Made by a program: the position numbers and the translations under genes. A DNA stretch of 64,000 nucleotides from Isoetes taiwanensis (Eukaryota > Streptophyta > Lycopodiopsida > Isoetales > Isoetaceae), in the NCBI GenBank assembly GCA_021234155.1, contig JAJEKV010000027.1, positions 14,084,993 to 14,148,992 on the forward strand, read 5' to 3'. Numbering within the stretch: the stretch's first letter is position 1; each line of letters opens with the position of its first letter. This document shows, one piece after another, positions 24,367 through 34,895 of this stretch. A model generated the notes under the pieces. That model was not told the origin of the DNA and did not search any database. It saw only the letters and a list, made by a program, of their open reading frames with translations.

Positions 24367-25100
24367 TTATGAATCTTTAGGTGTGCCGGCAAGTCTAGCT
24401 TGTAGGATTGATTGCCTACTCTCTTTGACTATTCTAAAAGGCCCACCTACCTTGGAGCAAGCTTCTTGCAATTCCCCATCCCAGCTTTGCCTCGCTACCT
24501 TGATTTTGAGCCAAACATCATCTCCAACTTTGAACTCTCCTGCTCTCGACCGTTCGATGCTTGTTCTACGATGCTCTTTCCTCGACGACTTCTTGCTGCC
24601 AGATACCCTCAACTTCTTCCACAAGTCGCCGTGATATCGGGCCAACATCTGCCAAGAAACTTCCACTTTTGACACCTGGGTTGTGCCAAGTGTCCGAATT
24701 AGGCACCGAGAAGCCGTAATTTTGATCATAAACGGCGATATTTGATGATTCCCCGCCAGTGCCGTTGTATGCAACCCACCAAGTGAATATATTCTTCCCA
24801 CATACCTTGCTTATTCCGCATATAGTTCCGTAGCATGTCTTCTAAAAACTCGTTGGTCCTCCCGCTTGGCCATCCGGCCCGAGGGATGATATGCTGTGTC
24901 CATGGATAGCTTCGGCCCGATTGTCGCGAAAGAGGTCTTCTGCCAAAAGCGCCATGAACTTCGGATCCCCGGTCGGAGATAATCTCCCTTGGCATGCCAT
25001 GAAGCCCCAAGATCTTTTGGTGAAGAGCTTTGCTCCATAGGTGGTCCATAGTCCAAATGTGCCATCTTCGACAACTTTGTCGACCAAGGCAAAAGCATGT
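24367..25100 (-). pseudogene. Integrase core and C-terminal domain, frameshifted
   Basis: The minus-strand frame from 25049 reads LHGMPREIISDRGSEVHGAF, the segment around the second catalytic Asp of retroviral-type integrases. It continues to FLEDMLRNYMRNKQGMWEEY, the end of the core. An overlapping frame supplies MDTAYHPSG, the conserved turn before the catalytic Glu region. The next frame (24801-24367) holds the GEFKVGDDVWLK beta-barrel-like segment and the GPFRIV motif of the C-terminal domain. At least two frame changes interrupt it. No chromodomain was recognised after it. Confidence 0.85.
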
Positions 25101-25364
25101 TAGGTGTCCATATTATTTAGTGACTGTCGACAACTTGTCGACCGGTACTCACCAGATAATATCAAGGCATATATTTTGATCCCCATAGCATTATCTTTAT
25201 CTTAACTTTGAATACCATGTCCTTGGGATTAGTTTTAATGAAAAGAAAATGAGAAAGTACCCGCGGATGAAATCCATGCGGTGTTCCAAAGTGGTACACC
25301 CTAACCCCACCATAGCGCTTTCACGTCCTAAGTCCCGGGATTAATCACCCTCCCCACTTAGCAT

Positions 25365-25604
25365 TTAAAACCGAATTGCCGCTCTCCTGAATTGCTTTCT
25401 CGCTGGCCGACATAGTCGGTATTCTCTCGATGTAGAAGCGAAGCTACTTGCTTTTTCATTCCTCGGCCAATAATACACGTCACAGACTTTGAAATATGTT
25501 TTCATGAATCCCCGATGGCCGCTTATTAATGCCGAAGCGGTCATGAGGATCAATTTCCTACCACCGATGATTCGCACGCACAACTTGTTCTTATGGTATA
25601 ACAA
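25365..25604 (-). pseudogene. Integrase N-terminal zinc-binding (H2C2-like) region
   Basis: The minus-strand frame reads LYHKNKLCV and later SGHRGFMKTYFKV...DVYYWPR. This is the GHxGxxKT...YWP signature of the integrase zinc-binding domain that precedes the catalytic core. The following Cys pair falls in a degraded stretch. Some of the CCG and CTC words in this part disagree with the family pattern, in keeping with the noisy GC-rich stretches elsewhere. Confidence 0.75.
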
Positions 25605-25842
25605 AGGTTTCCTTTCTTATAATGTTTTAAAGGCTTCCCCGCTTCCTTTATCTCGCTCTAGCCTCCCTTCTAGAGGTAGGCTTGCCCATGTTTCCTTGAA
25701 ATCTATGTCCGCTGGCAAGGACTCTTCAATCTTTTACCAAAGTCAGCCGAGAGAGCCGAAATTGTATTGTAATGCACTTCTAGTTGTCGTGGATGCCTTG
25801 AAAAGCATCCTCGCTACCACATTGAGCTTCCCCGCTTGTAGA

Positions 25843-26106
25843 CTATATCAAAGTCGCAATTTTTTCAAGGAACCCCATCCAATCTTCTCTCCTCGTGTTG
25901 AGGTGTGGTTGCGTGGAACACATATTGGAGGCTCGTGGTTCCAGATCCAACTGAACTTCCTTCCCAAAAGGTAGTGCCTCCAAATTCTTAATGCCCCGAC
26001 AATCGCAAGTACCTCGATTGATCGTAGCGCTAAGCTGGCTGCTCATCTTCCCCGAGTCAGACGCTACTACACGCTTCTTTTGCATGATAATCGCCTCGTG
26101 AAGCAC
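25843..26106 (-). pseudogene. RNase H region of the pol polyprotein
   Basis: The minus-strand frame ends with a segment that matches the usual RNase H to tether region: SGKMSSQLSATI, then KNLEALPFGKEVQLDLEPRA, then TQPHLNTRREDWMGFLEKI. In intact elements this region reads roughly as heights of a W-R-HYLLG, TDH and a QxxLNxRQxRW motif. Here the DH pair is replaced by EP. It lies between the RT and the integrase zinc region, as expected. Confidence 0.65.
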
Positions 26107-26429
26107 TTATTTGGCGTCCGCCGCTACCAGCTTTGCCTTTTTCCCGTAAGTCCGGAGCAGATCGGGCTATTGTTAAGCTTCCTTCAACAAGCTCAAACCC
26201 TCGCGGCTTTTTGTGCCAATGTTTCTCCATCTTTTCACTTTCTCCTCTCCATTAATCTGGCCGCGATCTTAGCAGTTCTTTCACGAACTTCCCTGTAGTA
26301 CCGCTAGGGCCGAAAACTTCGACTTCATGCATATTCTTCCTACGCCGCCATCGAATGATCTGGGCTTCAATCTTGGCAGATCCGCGAAATTCTTCTTCGG
26401 CTGATCACATGACCGCGATACCCACCTTT

Positions 26430-26890
26430 TTCCGCGGCGACACTCGGACAACTTCTGGCATTAACCGGTGCCTTTCCTCCAACTTTCTAGCACTCTCCTC
26501 GTGTTGTATCGGTTCTCAGGGATTCGCCTATACACCAAAATGTCATCAAAGAATACGATCACAAAGGTGTCTAAAACTCCTCAAGATATCGCTCATGAGC
26601 CTGTGAACGCCGCTGGGGCATTCGAGGCCGAAAGGCATTACCGCGGAATTATAGTGCCCATACCGCTTCTAAAGGCCTTATGAATATTTCTTCCTTTATC
26701 CGGATTTGATGATAGCCCCACCTTTTAAGTCGATTTTGGAGAAGATCCTGCTCTTTTGAAGCCGATCCATCAAATCATCCGATCCGGGAAGCGATACTTG
26801 TTCTTGATGGTGTGCTTGTTCAACCGCTTATAGTCTATGCATTATTTTTAAATTGCCATCCTTCTTAACTTAAGAGAATGGGCCCAAATG
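26430..26890 (-). pseudogene. Reverse transcriptase domain, frameshifted
   Basis: On the minus strand, CIDYKRLNKHTIKNKYRFP near 26850-26790 is the fingers motif (usually DYRALNKxTIKNRYPLP). VMPFGLECPSGVHRLMSDIL at about 26640-26580 is the FGLxxAPxTFQ motif. The catalytic FFDDIL lies at 26553-26536. These sit in different frames, so at least two indels break the domain. Order and spacing fit a Ty3/gypsy RT. Confidence 0.85.
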
Positions 26891-28360
26891 GCTAAACACT
26901 AGGGTCTAATGAAACCTAGGTCGAAAGCAGCCTCGGCAATCGCTTTTAGCCCGGCAACTCCCCTGTTGTCATTCTACATGGAGCCTTGCTTGTTGCTTAG
27001 TTCCCGCTCGAAAGTGCTATCTCGCGACTCGACTCTATTAGGAGAGGGAGCCGCTGATCTCATCCGGAAAGAGATCATGGAACTCCGCGGACGCCTTTTA
27101 GTTATTTGCCGCTAACCGTCGCAGCACCTCGCTCTTGCTTCCTTCATTCCCGCTCGCTAATCTCGCTTGAAATGTATGCCACTTGCTCACTCTTGATGCA
27201 CTGACTCGCTAGGAAGACATACACCGCATGAGTGGGAACAACTTCTACCCGCTATCTGCTAATAATCTTCGCCGCCTGCGCTGGAAGGTCACCCGCCTCA
27301 CAATCGAGCAATGGCTCCTCGCCGTCCAAGGTACTCCATTCTATGATCAAGTCGCATTTACAATGCCCATTACTGGCCCCATCTCGATATTAATCCTCGG
27401 GTGTCGATGTCGAAGATAATTTCGCCGTCACCATCGCACTTCACTTGCTGGACAACGGCCTTCGCTTTGACTTTAGTGGTTTCAACTTCAACATTTGAAC
27501 CATTCCCGATGTAAAGCAGGCATTTCCGAGTCTCCATCAAGACTATGAATGACTTGGTCTTAGCCTCATCGTGGAAATTACTTTATACCGCTCGCTGTTC
27601 AGGATTTTATTGCGGTGCAAAGATGGCGACACTCACTCCCGGAATGTGTAGTCAGCGGCCTCTCGCCGCCGTCGACAGAGTGCGTCCCAATCTCTAATTC
27701 CCGCTTAAGGCCAGACTTCATGACGCAGGCGGGCGCTTCATTGGCCCTCATGGCCCGGCCGGAAGCACTGGCAAAGCCGCTTGTGCACTCCGCTCTCTTT
27801 TCTCCGGGCATCGCCGCAAAGGGATCGCGACCGCTGGAGTAGTTTTGACCCCTCCCGCTTGTCTTTGGCGCGATATATTCTGCTTTTCTCCCGCTTCGTT
27901 GCCACCATATAGTTTCTAGCCGACCTCGATCGGGCCGCCGAAGAGTAGCTCCCCGCTGCCTTTGCCTTTTGCCCGAAATACGCCGCCTATTCTCGGTGGT
28001 CCGCCCCGTGTTTATAGCCTTGACTCTTTCTCGAGCATCGTTTTAGGTTTATTGTCTCACAAGCTTGCGGATCTCCTCATTCAAATTTCAATATAGCTTT
28101 CTACCGTGATGCCTCTAACTTCGCATAAAATTTCTCAAATTATGAATTTCCAGATATTTTCTCGACAGATTTCAGGTTTTGTTGCAACTCAGAACTGCCA
28201 GATCATACTAGACTTATGTTCCTCGGATTTAATGGCGCTTTGAAGCTTTAGCAAACTTCCTCGAATCCATAAGCATCCCTCGCTAGTTATGTGCCTTTGC
28301 ATAACCTTCCACCAAACTGCGGCGCCTTTCAAGTTGGTCGTTTGTCACTCTTCCTTTATT
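26891..28360 (-). other. Expected protease / gag C-terminal region, not resolvable
   Basis: In the element's order this stretch should encode the aspartic protease and the zinc-knuckle end of gag. All frames are short. I could not find a convincing DSG/DTG active site or a CCHC box, so either the reading is too damaged or the region has diverged. Confidence 0.4.
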
Positions 28361-28754
28361 TTATCTCAGGCATTGCCAGCATTTCATCCCTGCCTCACCA
28401 TGCTCGCTTCTAGACCCCGCCCAGCTCTCGGTGAATCCTGTTTCCAGCTCGCCTTCCATACATTGCCTGCTATGCGACCTTACCTTTCTTTCGTAGTCGA
28501 GGCCTCTGCGCTTTTGTTCTCGCCCATCTCGTGCTTTCTTCGCCTCTTCGTTGTTCTTGTTTCCATCTCGTTTCGCCGTCTGGCTCGCTTTTCCTTCTTC
28601 CTCGAAGCAGTTCGAAGTTCGAAGAGTTTGAGGAATCCGGTCGTGATTCTCTTTCTTGTTTCTTTGTTCTCGAAGCCGATGTTTTCGTTGTACTGGCATT
28701 GCCTCCATCAACTGGCTTCGCTAGCGGCGACAGCTTCGACTGCTCGCGTCTCAC
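28361..28754 (-). pseudogene. Charged gag-like region
   Basis: Two overlapping minus-strand frames (28711-28361 and 28754-28470) are strongly charged, with many R, K, E and Q. One reads RRGEESTRWARTKAQRPRL. Its position upstream of pol and its composition fit a gag linker. No capsid motif is visible, so the call rests on context. The long plus-strand frame at 28289-28864 is its antisense shadow. Confidence 0.4.
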
Positions 28755-28864
28755 TTCGTCTGATATTCTCCTTCAATATGGGTTCCATTAATAAGTTCCT
28801 CACGGGTGGTCTCAAGGGTTCCGTTTCTTCCCTAAGGTCCTCGGCGAGTCGCCTCGGTGCCTAG

Positions 28865-30393
28865 CCTCTAATCAGATACTAATTCATGGCTTTTATGGTT
28901 AGTTTTACTTGTTCTTCTTTGCATTGATTATGGTTTGTTTGGCATAATTGTGTAACAAAATATATCAACAAAACATTTAGCGCAACAGAGATTATATTCA
29001 TATATGTTATATAATATTTTAGTAATAAAAAAGCTCCCCGGATCAAGAGTCTAACTAGTCTTGAACGCTTCAGAAGATTCGTTGTCCTCAAGGGAACTTT
29101 TAACTTGAGCCGCTCCTACCCACGACCCGTTCTCGATGATGTTCACGACGAGCCGCCCTGCAAGGTTTCACACCAGATCTTCACTCGCTGGCCTATTGTA
29201 AGAGTCACAGGATCGGGCCAATCTCGCCTAACGTCGATGGGGTATGGCGAAGTCAAGAGGTCAAGGCCATTGTTTCAATCGCATACATACGACATTTACG
29301 CTTATGCGAGCACTCGCCAAGCTCGAGTAATCAAAGAGGAACACCTTCTTTCACTGGGCCGAATCTAGCGTGGGATTACCGCTATTTGCAGCCATCTGTA
29401 GCGTGTTAGCTACGGGAGGCACCTCAAAATTCATTGTGCGTCAGCCGAAGCTTCTCCCGCCGGATTGGCCTCCCTCAAGCCGCCGCCCTCACAGTATTCG
29501 CCGACCCCTATCTCATGAGCTCCCAGAGTCTTCGACATGGTGTTCCATCTGCCTGGAGGCTCCATTCCTTCTCCTCTGATGGAGTGTGGTGTCAAGGTCT
29601 CAAAAGATAGAATGCTCGTGGTCTTCCCACCTGATCCCACTGCCTCCTCGAGGGCTAGGAACTCCTCCCTCCGCTGGTGCCTAGCCTCCCATCATTTGCC
29701 CGATACCGCCAGAGGGCTCAGATGTCTCTGGGTCAACCTCCCTCGTAAGGCTCTGGGCTCTTACTTGAGCGAAAGCCCCAGGCTCCCCTGGACGATGAAG
29801 CTCTGCCCGTCCGGGATCACAGAAGGTGGGAGTAGTTCATCCAACTGTGCCCCTCCCTCAAGACTCTGAAGGGTTCCTGGAGGTCACCGGGAGAGTAACA
29901 CCTCCTGCTGATATGATCTAGCTAGGCTTCAGTGGAGCCTAGCCCGGAGTGGGGGAGCAATGCCTGAGGCTCGCTCGCTGGAAGTCTTCACCATCTCCTC
30001 GCTTGCTGTCGCTCCTCCTCCTCGGTAGCTCCAGCTCCGTACTTATCAGCTGACTCTTCTTCTTCGGGTTGCTCCCGGGCTTCTGTTTGCACCAAAGACC
30101 GCTTCTCGCTAGGACATATGGGGTCCACCTCCCGAGGGATAGAGTTGCCCCCATTGGGTTTTCAAGACCTGGGTGGGATGGGTGAAGATGGCTAAGGCTC
30201 GCTTGGGGAGGCTACTTGGTCCCTCATGGGTCGCCGTGACTATGAAGTCCGCGTACTTTATGCCATCAGTATCATGATGTTGGGGACATCCCACGCTGAA
30301 GTGATGTAAAGGGGAACAAAATACTTTGCGCAATGGAGATACTTATGACATTATGTGTTTTCAATAATTAATGACTAAAACTTCTTTTCTCTC
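28865..30393 (+). other. Unresolved segment inside the LTR element, possible nested plus-strand insertion
   Basis: Composition and frames change here, with plus-strand frames at 29105-29368 and 29537-29869 and none that continue gag. The segment runs into a 19-A tract at 30394, which on the plus strand would be the tail of a retroposon inserted opposite to the host element. No matching target duplication or known domain was found, so the left limit is a guess. Confidence 0.3.
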
Positions 30394-30412
30394 AAAAAAA
30401 AAAAAAAAAAAA
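30394..30412 (+). repeat. A19 tract, possible retroposon tail
   Basis: A run of 19 A follows CTTCTTTTCTCTC and an AT-rich stretch, like the tail of the insertion at 8132-8150. The bases after it (TAGCCTATGCAAGG) were not found at a plausible left junction. Confidence 0.5.
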
Positions 30413-30920
30413 TAGCCTATGCAAGGGGGAACTCTAATCAGGAAGGTCCTACCCTAGCTTGAAACTCGGCAAGATTCTCATTTATGCCAGCTGTGATGAA
30501 GGTGAGAAGCTTGGATGTCAATTTCATTAAGACTTTGAAGATGTCATTACATTCCGCCTCGCCAGCGGCACCGGCATTTACCATCGCTGCGGAAGTCGCT
30601 ATTAGCGCCATTGATCTAGCTGTAAGAAGGGATAACAGACGCGATGCGGTTTACCGTGGAGCCGAACGCTTAAGCAAGTGGAGAGAGAGAACTCTGTGGT
30701 GCCCAACAAAAGTGATGGGCCCCTCATGGCGAAAAGTGAAAACCCTAATTTTGGATGATTCCAGAATTCCACCGGCTGGCCATTCTCGCTGACCTATTAG
30801 CGGTTTGAGGCTAATTTTTGGTTTAAAGCGCATAAGCAGAAACACTAATGAACCTATTGCGTTAAACTCCGGAGATCATTTGGTGAAGAAGAGTCGAGGT
30901 TCACACGCGTAGTTTCGCAT

Positions 30921-31150
30921 CCATTTTGAGAATCTCATTTTCGCCCCGGCGCCGACGGTGAGAGACATGGGCCCACCAAGCTAGGACTTATCAATTTGGG
31001 TGGTTTAAGGCTGTAATTCCATTAAACTCGGCTGAAGAAGGCGTAATTGACCCCTGCAACATTTGGAGTCAAGCGGCACTTTTGGCATGGTTCTATTTTG
31101 CCCCATTTTGAGAATCTCAAAATCTGCCCTCGGCGCGACGTGAGACATTT
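30921..31150. repeat. Leader repeat pair 1 (about 180-bp spacing)
   Basis: CATTTTGAGAATCTC followed about 20 bases later by a GGCGC(C)GACGGTGAGAGACAT-type word occurs at 30921-30970 and 31101-31150. A second pair lies at 32916-33150 with nearly the same spacing. All four are in the untranslated leader of the LTR element. Confidence 0.75.
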
Positions 31151-32915
31151 CACTTTTGCTTTTAAAACCCACTCCATCAAAACAAAAGCTAATTCTATAA
31201 CTTGACTTAATTGCTAGATTAGATACATTATTTATCCACAAATTTTATATTAACAAATTGGTGATGCATAAAAGTCTCATGGCTGCTTCTCCTTGATACA
31301 AAGTTCCCAAAAGACATGTCCGGGCTTCATAGGTAACCCTCTTCAAGGCGGCACGGTGCCGCCGACCTTCAAAATGCGCCAGACTATTTTCATCTCACGC
31401 CTCCCTGCTAGCTGCAACAAGATCTCGCTTGCTATCGCGATGTCCGTGAGCACTCCTCGCGATGACTTCACCTGACCGTTTGAATCCGCGTTCAGGATCA
31501 AGAGTCCCAGAACCCCTTTCCTAAGTGCCTACTTCCTTGAGAGTTCGTCCTCCCGACTCTTTCTTTTCTTGCTTCAGCTTCTTCCCCGTGCTCGAGGCTT
31601 AGGTCTGGTGGTGGCGCTTCAATGTTTGGCTTCTCATTTGATGTCCCATTTCTCGATTGTTCTCACCCCTGTGTTCTGTAATAAGCATCAGAGGGCTCCC
31701 ACTTCACATGTGTTTGCGGTTCTGATCCTCTTCTTCTCATAGACCTTACCGGTCTATCACATAAGCTTCCCCAGCCGCTGGCTTTGACTCTCGGTCTCCA
31801 CGCTCTGAATGGTGGGGCTGCAAGGTTCAGTCAGCCGCTTCATCAGCGCCACCGCCGTACTTCCTTTCTCTCATGACCGGTTCTCAAGAGCTTGGCCCCT
31901 CTCAGGGTTGGGGTAAAAGAAGCTTGTACCACTTTTATCCTCAAAATTCCACATTGGGTATCTTTAAAACGATACTTTCTGCTTTTTCTCCATTAAAAAT
32001 CAATCGAAAGTTTTTGTATCAAGGTCAATAACATGTCAATCTATATAGCACTACGTGATAACAATGGCCTTTATTGTGAGACTAAAATAAATGAATTAAC
32101 TCTCAAACTTATTATTTATTGGCGACATTATGCAAGTTCCCAAGCATTCAAGGTCGGTGGTACTTTTCTCGGTAGTTTCTCAAGACTTCAGTACTTTAGA
32201 TGGTACACCTTAAGATAAGCGCACACCCCATAATCGCTGCGTCTGGTCGTCGGTCGAGAGCACCACTGATTTGGCCATATTGATGATCTGGCTCATCGCT
32301 TATTTCCCGACTTTCACTACTCTCTTTATCATGGTTTTTACTTTTGCTCATTACGGAGTATTGTTTTCTGATTCTTTCTCGTTTTGGCGGCTTTATTTTA
32401 TGTTTCACGGCGAGCGGTTTCCGCTTTTTCGGTCGGTTATCGCCGCTCTCTGTTTTCCGCGGTCTCACTGTTTTCCTGGCTGCGATTATTCCGCTTCATT
32501 CTGGCTGCCCCTCGCTTTTCCTCCCTTTCAGGTAATCTCTCGGATTTATTATCCGTATTTATTGGTTCCCTGACAGCCGAAGTCGGATTTATTACTTCCG
32601 TGGTCCGGATCTCGGCTTCCGCCAGAAGATTCGGGCTCTATGGAGAAGGCGTTTCGGGACTCTCTTCAAAGAGGCCTGACGCTGGCCGGGAGGATCCGCC
32701 AGCTCTGGAAGCCTTTGCATGAGCTTGAAAGGCTATCATTCAAGGCTATTTATCGGAAGCAGCCTTTAAGACGCTTTGGCGAGTCCGGAAGCAGTTCCTA
32801 TGAAGAGCACGTAAATGGGTGTTCCTGGTCTATTTATAGGCCAGGGTCAACTTTTAAACTACCTTTTTGGGTTGCTGAAACACCTAAAACCCCTATTTGC
32901 AGGTTCATCGCGTTT
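31151..32915. other. Leader of the LTR element, no coding sequence recognised
   Basis: Plus-strand frames at 32271-32573 and 32384-32722 are rich in F, L and S and overlap one another, as expected of noncoding pyrimidine-rich DNA. No gag start could be identified on the minus strand. Confidence 0.4.
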
Positions 32916-33150
32916 TGCCCATTTTTGAGACCCTGTAACTGGCCCGGGCGCCGACGGTAAGACATGGTGGGGCTACAATTATTATGTAGCCATGCTAATT
33001 CTACCGACATTTTTAGCTTAAATTTAGAATTACCGTTATTTATCAGAATTACAACTTTCGTGTGTCAGCCGAATGTCTTCACACGCTGCTCTTCAAAATG
33101 CATTTTGAGAATCTCGCTTTTGGGCCTCTGGCGCTGAATGTAGAGACCAA
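32916..33150. repeat. Leader repeat pair 2 (about 183-bp spacing)
   Basis: CCATTTTTGAGACC with GGGCGCCGACGGTAAGACAT at 32916-32967, and CATTTTGAGAATCTC with TGGCGCTGAATGTAGAGAC at 33099-33150, match pair 1. The pairs are separated by 1.9 kb, perhaps because an originally longer array was split. Confidence 0.75.
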
Positions 33151-33321
33151 TTCTACTTTTGGATGTTGGCTCACCAATTTTAGTCTTTTACATTTTATTC
33201 ATTTTTAATCGCTACTAGCTTAGAGAACTACAAAAATGAGAAAAAAATTTCTCATTTTCGAGGTTTAAGGATCCTATCGCTAGTCGGGAATATGGCCGCT
33301 GCTTTTGCCTTTACCGTTAAC

Positions 33322-33335
33322 ATTGCTCGATACCA
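33322..33335 (-). other. Primer-binding site, initiator tRNA-Met type
   Basis: On the minus strand TGGTATCGAGCAAT lies five bases after the end of the 5' LTR. TGGTATC plus GAGC matches the complement of the 3' end of plant initiator tRNA-Met (usually TGGTATCAGAGC), with one base or so missing. This fixes the element's orientation. Confidence 0.85.
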
Positions 33336-33340
33336 TCGGG

Positions 33341-34895
33341 TGACGCTCCCACTGCAGATACCTACAAGACTCACCGTGATACAAACAGAGTTCATCCCCA
33401 TACCACCATGCTAATACAAAATTTTCACATGACACTCCATCCGGGTGACGTGCCGGGAAGACAGCAAAATGTTGCACTCCGCCTTCGTGGCCTACCTACC
33501 ATGTAGTTTAAAACATACATGTCGTAGCACATACATCAACATCATATGACCATTACGGCGATGGTCCTCCATATCTCAGACGTATTAAAGATCAAGACAT
33601 CACATGTGGAATCCTACCGCTCCCACTCATACGACCGACTCCGCTTTGGCTCCCGCGAGTCATTGCGGCGTAATTCATGGCAATGGATTACCGCATATGA
33701 ACATGGCTTTAGGGTTGGTCCACTCCATCCGCCTCTTCTTCCTCGTGCACACCACCTTGCAGTGGTCTGCGTCTGACTCCGACCAGAGTCTTCTGGAGAT
33801 GCATATAGCCAAAGGGCTACTCGGGCTCATCCTCCCGCCCGGAGATAATGCGTAGGATCACTCCACATGCTCACCATGACTAGAGGGCCACCGCCCGCAT
33901 TCTAATAACCCGACCGGAAAGTGAACACCACTTCACTCGTGTCGAGCCCATACCTTGCCCACACGAAGCAGGCCATTAGACCTACCACGATCCCCTAGGC
34001 TTTACACACCAGAGGGATCGCTCAAGAGTCGTGACATGAACCTCTTTCTACCGCCCCTTCACCTCACCATCCTGTGGCTCTTGTAATGTGTCAATCTATA
34101 TGGTGCTGTGAGAGGCTAATCTAGGAGGTCCACCACTGCTTGTAGGTCTCTACCTTCCCAATACAAGCAATTCATAGAGATACATCATCCACATTGTTAT
34201 AAGAGATAAAGCAAGATCTAATCTATATCATGTAGAAAGTTAGGTCTCTTTAGCTGTGAGTCCTATCTAGAGATCTAGGTATGAGCAATTTAATAGGCTA
34301 AACCCAACGATTTTTATGACTAAAAAGAGGGTTTAAGCTATTAAATTGCCTAAATATTCGATCCTGAGGGACTCTCCTCGACTTAGCTCTGACCATCCTC
34401 GGCCAAACACTGCATCAAGGGAAACCAAGGGCCTTCACTCGTGCAGACTGGGATGCTGCTTGGGCCTGGTATGCCCAAACCAGAGTCCTAGCCCTAGAAA
34501 CGAATCAAGCAAGTTGTGGTTTCCCTCCTAAATAGACATGGGGTCGTTAGGTTTCCAATTATCCCCTTTGGCATGTGGGCACTAGGAATGGGCCCACTTG
34601 CCACAATGGTTAGGAAGAAAATGCCCATTAGAACGCAGCAATATTGGGTGGCGACATCGAAAACGGGCACATTAATTGCACCTATGGGTACGGCCCACTG
34701 CATAAGGTGTCCATATGGAAATGTGTGCCCACATTAACGCGGTACATTTATGAATGTGCACATTACCAATGCACATTTCAGCAAGTTGCCCCTCGTGGCT
34801 ACCCACTGCTATACGCCGCTGCACACTACGGATGGCGGTACGCGACTCGGCAAAGATGGGCACGCCCGACCGTATACCGTGGCCGGAACGCCACA
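33341..34895 (-). repeat. 5' LTR of the Ty3/gypsy element (1555 bp)
   Basis: The minus-strand start is TGTGGCGTTCCGGCC at 34895, and the end is GAGCGTCA at 33341, five bases before the primer-binding site. It aligns throughout with the 3' LTR. AT-rich parts (for example around CAATTTAATAGGCTAAACCC) are essentially identical, whereas GC-rich parts differ by bursts of short deletions. Confidence 0.9.

Larger units (their letters stand above)
21587..34895 (-). mobile_element. Ty3/gypsy LTR retrotransposon, about 13.3 kb, minus strand
   Basis: Two direct repeats (21587-23236 and 33341-34895) begin TGTGGCGTTC and end CGTCA when read on the minus strand, so both carry the TG...CA ends of LTRs. A primer-binding site complementary to initiator tRNA-Met follows the 5' LTR, and a polypurine tract precedes the 3' LTR. 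In between, in minus-strand order, lie gag-like charged sequence, reverse transcriptase, RNase H and integrase. That order (integrase after RNase H) identifies Ty3/gypsy. Many frameshifts and stops make it non-autonomous as written. It is longer than typical Ty3 elements because of a roughly 4.5 kb leader with internal repeats and a possible nested poly(A) insertion. No 5-bp target duplication is visible. Confidence 0.9.

Noticed and set aside
28289-28864. 191-codon plus-strand frame
   Set aside because: It is antisense to the charged gag-like region of the minus-strand Ty3/gypsy element and has a low-complexity S/F/L composition.
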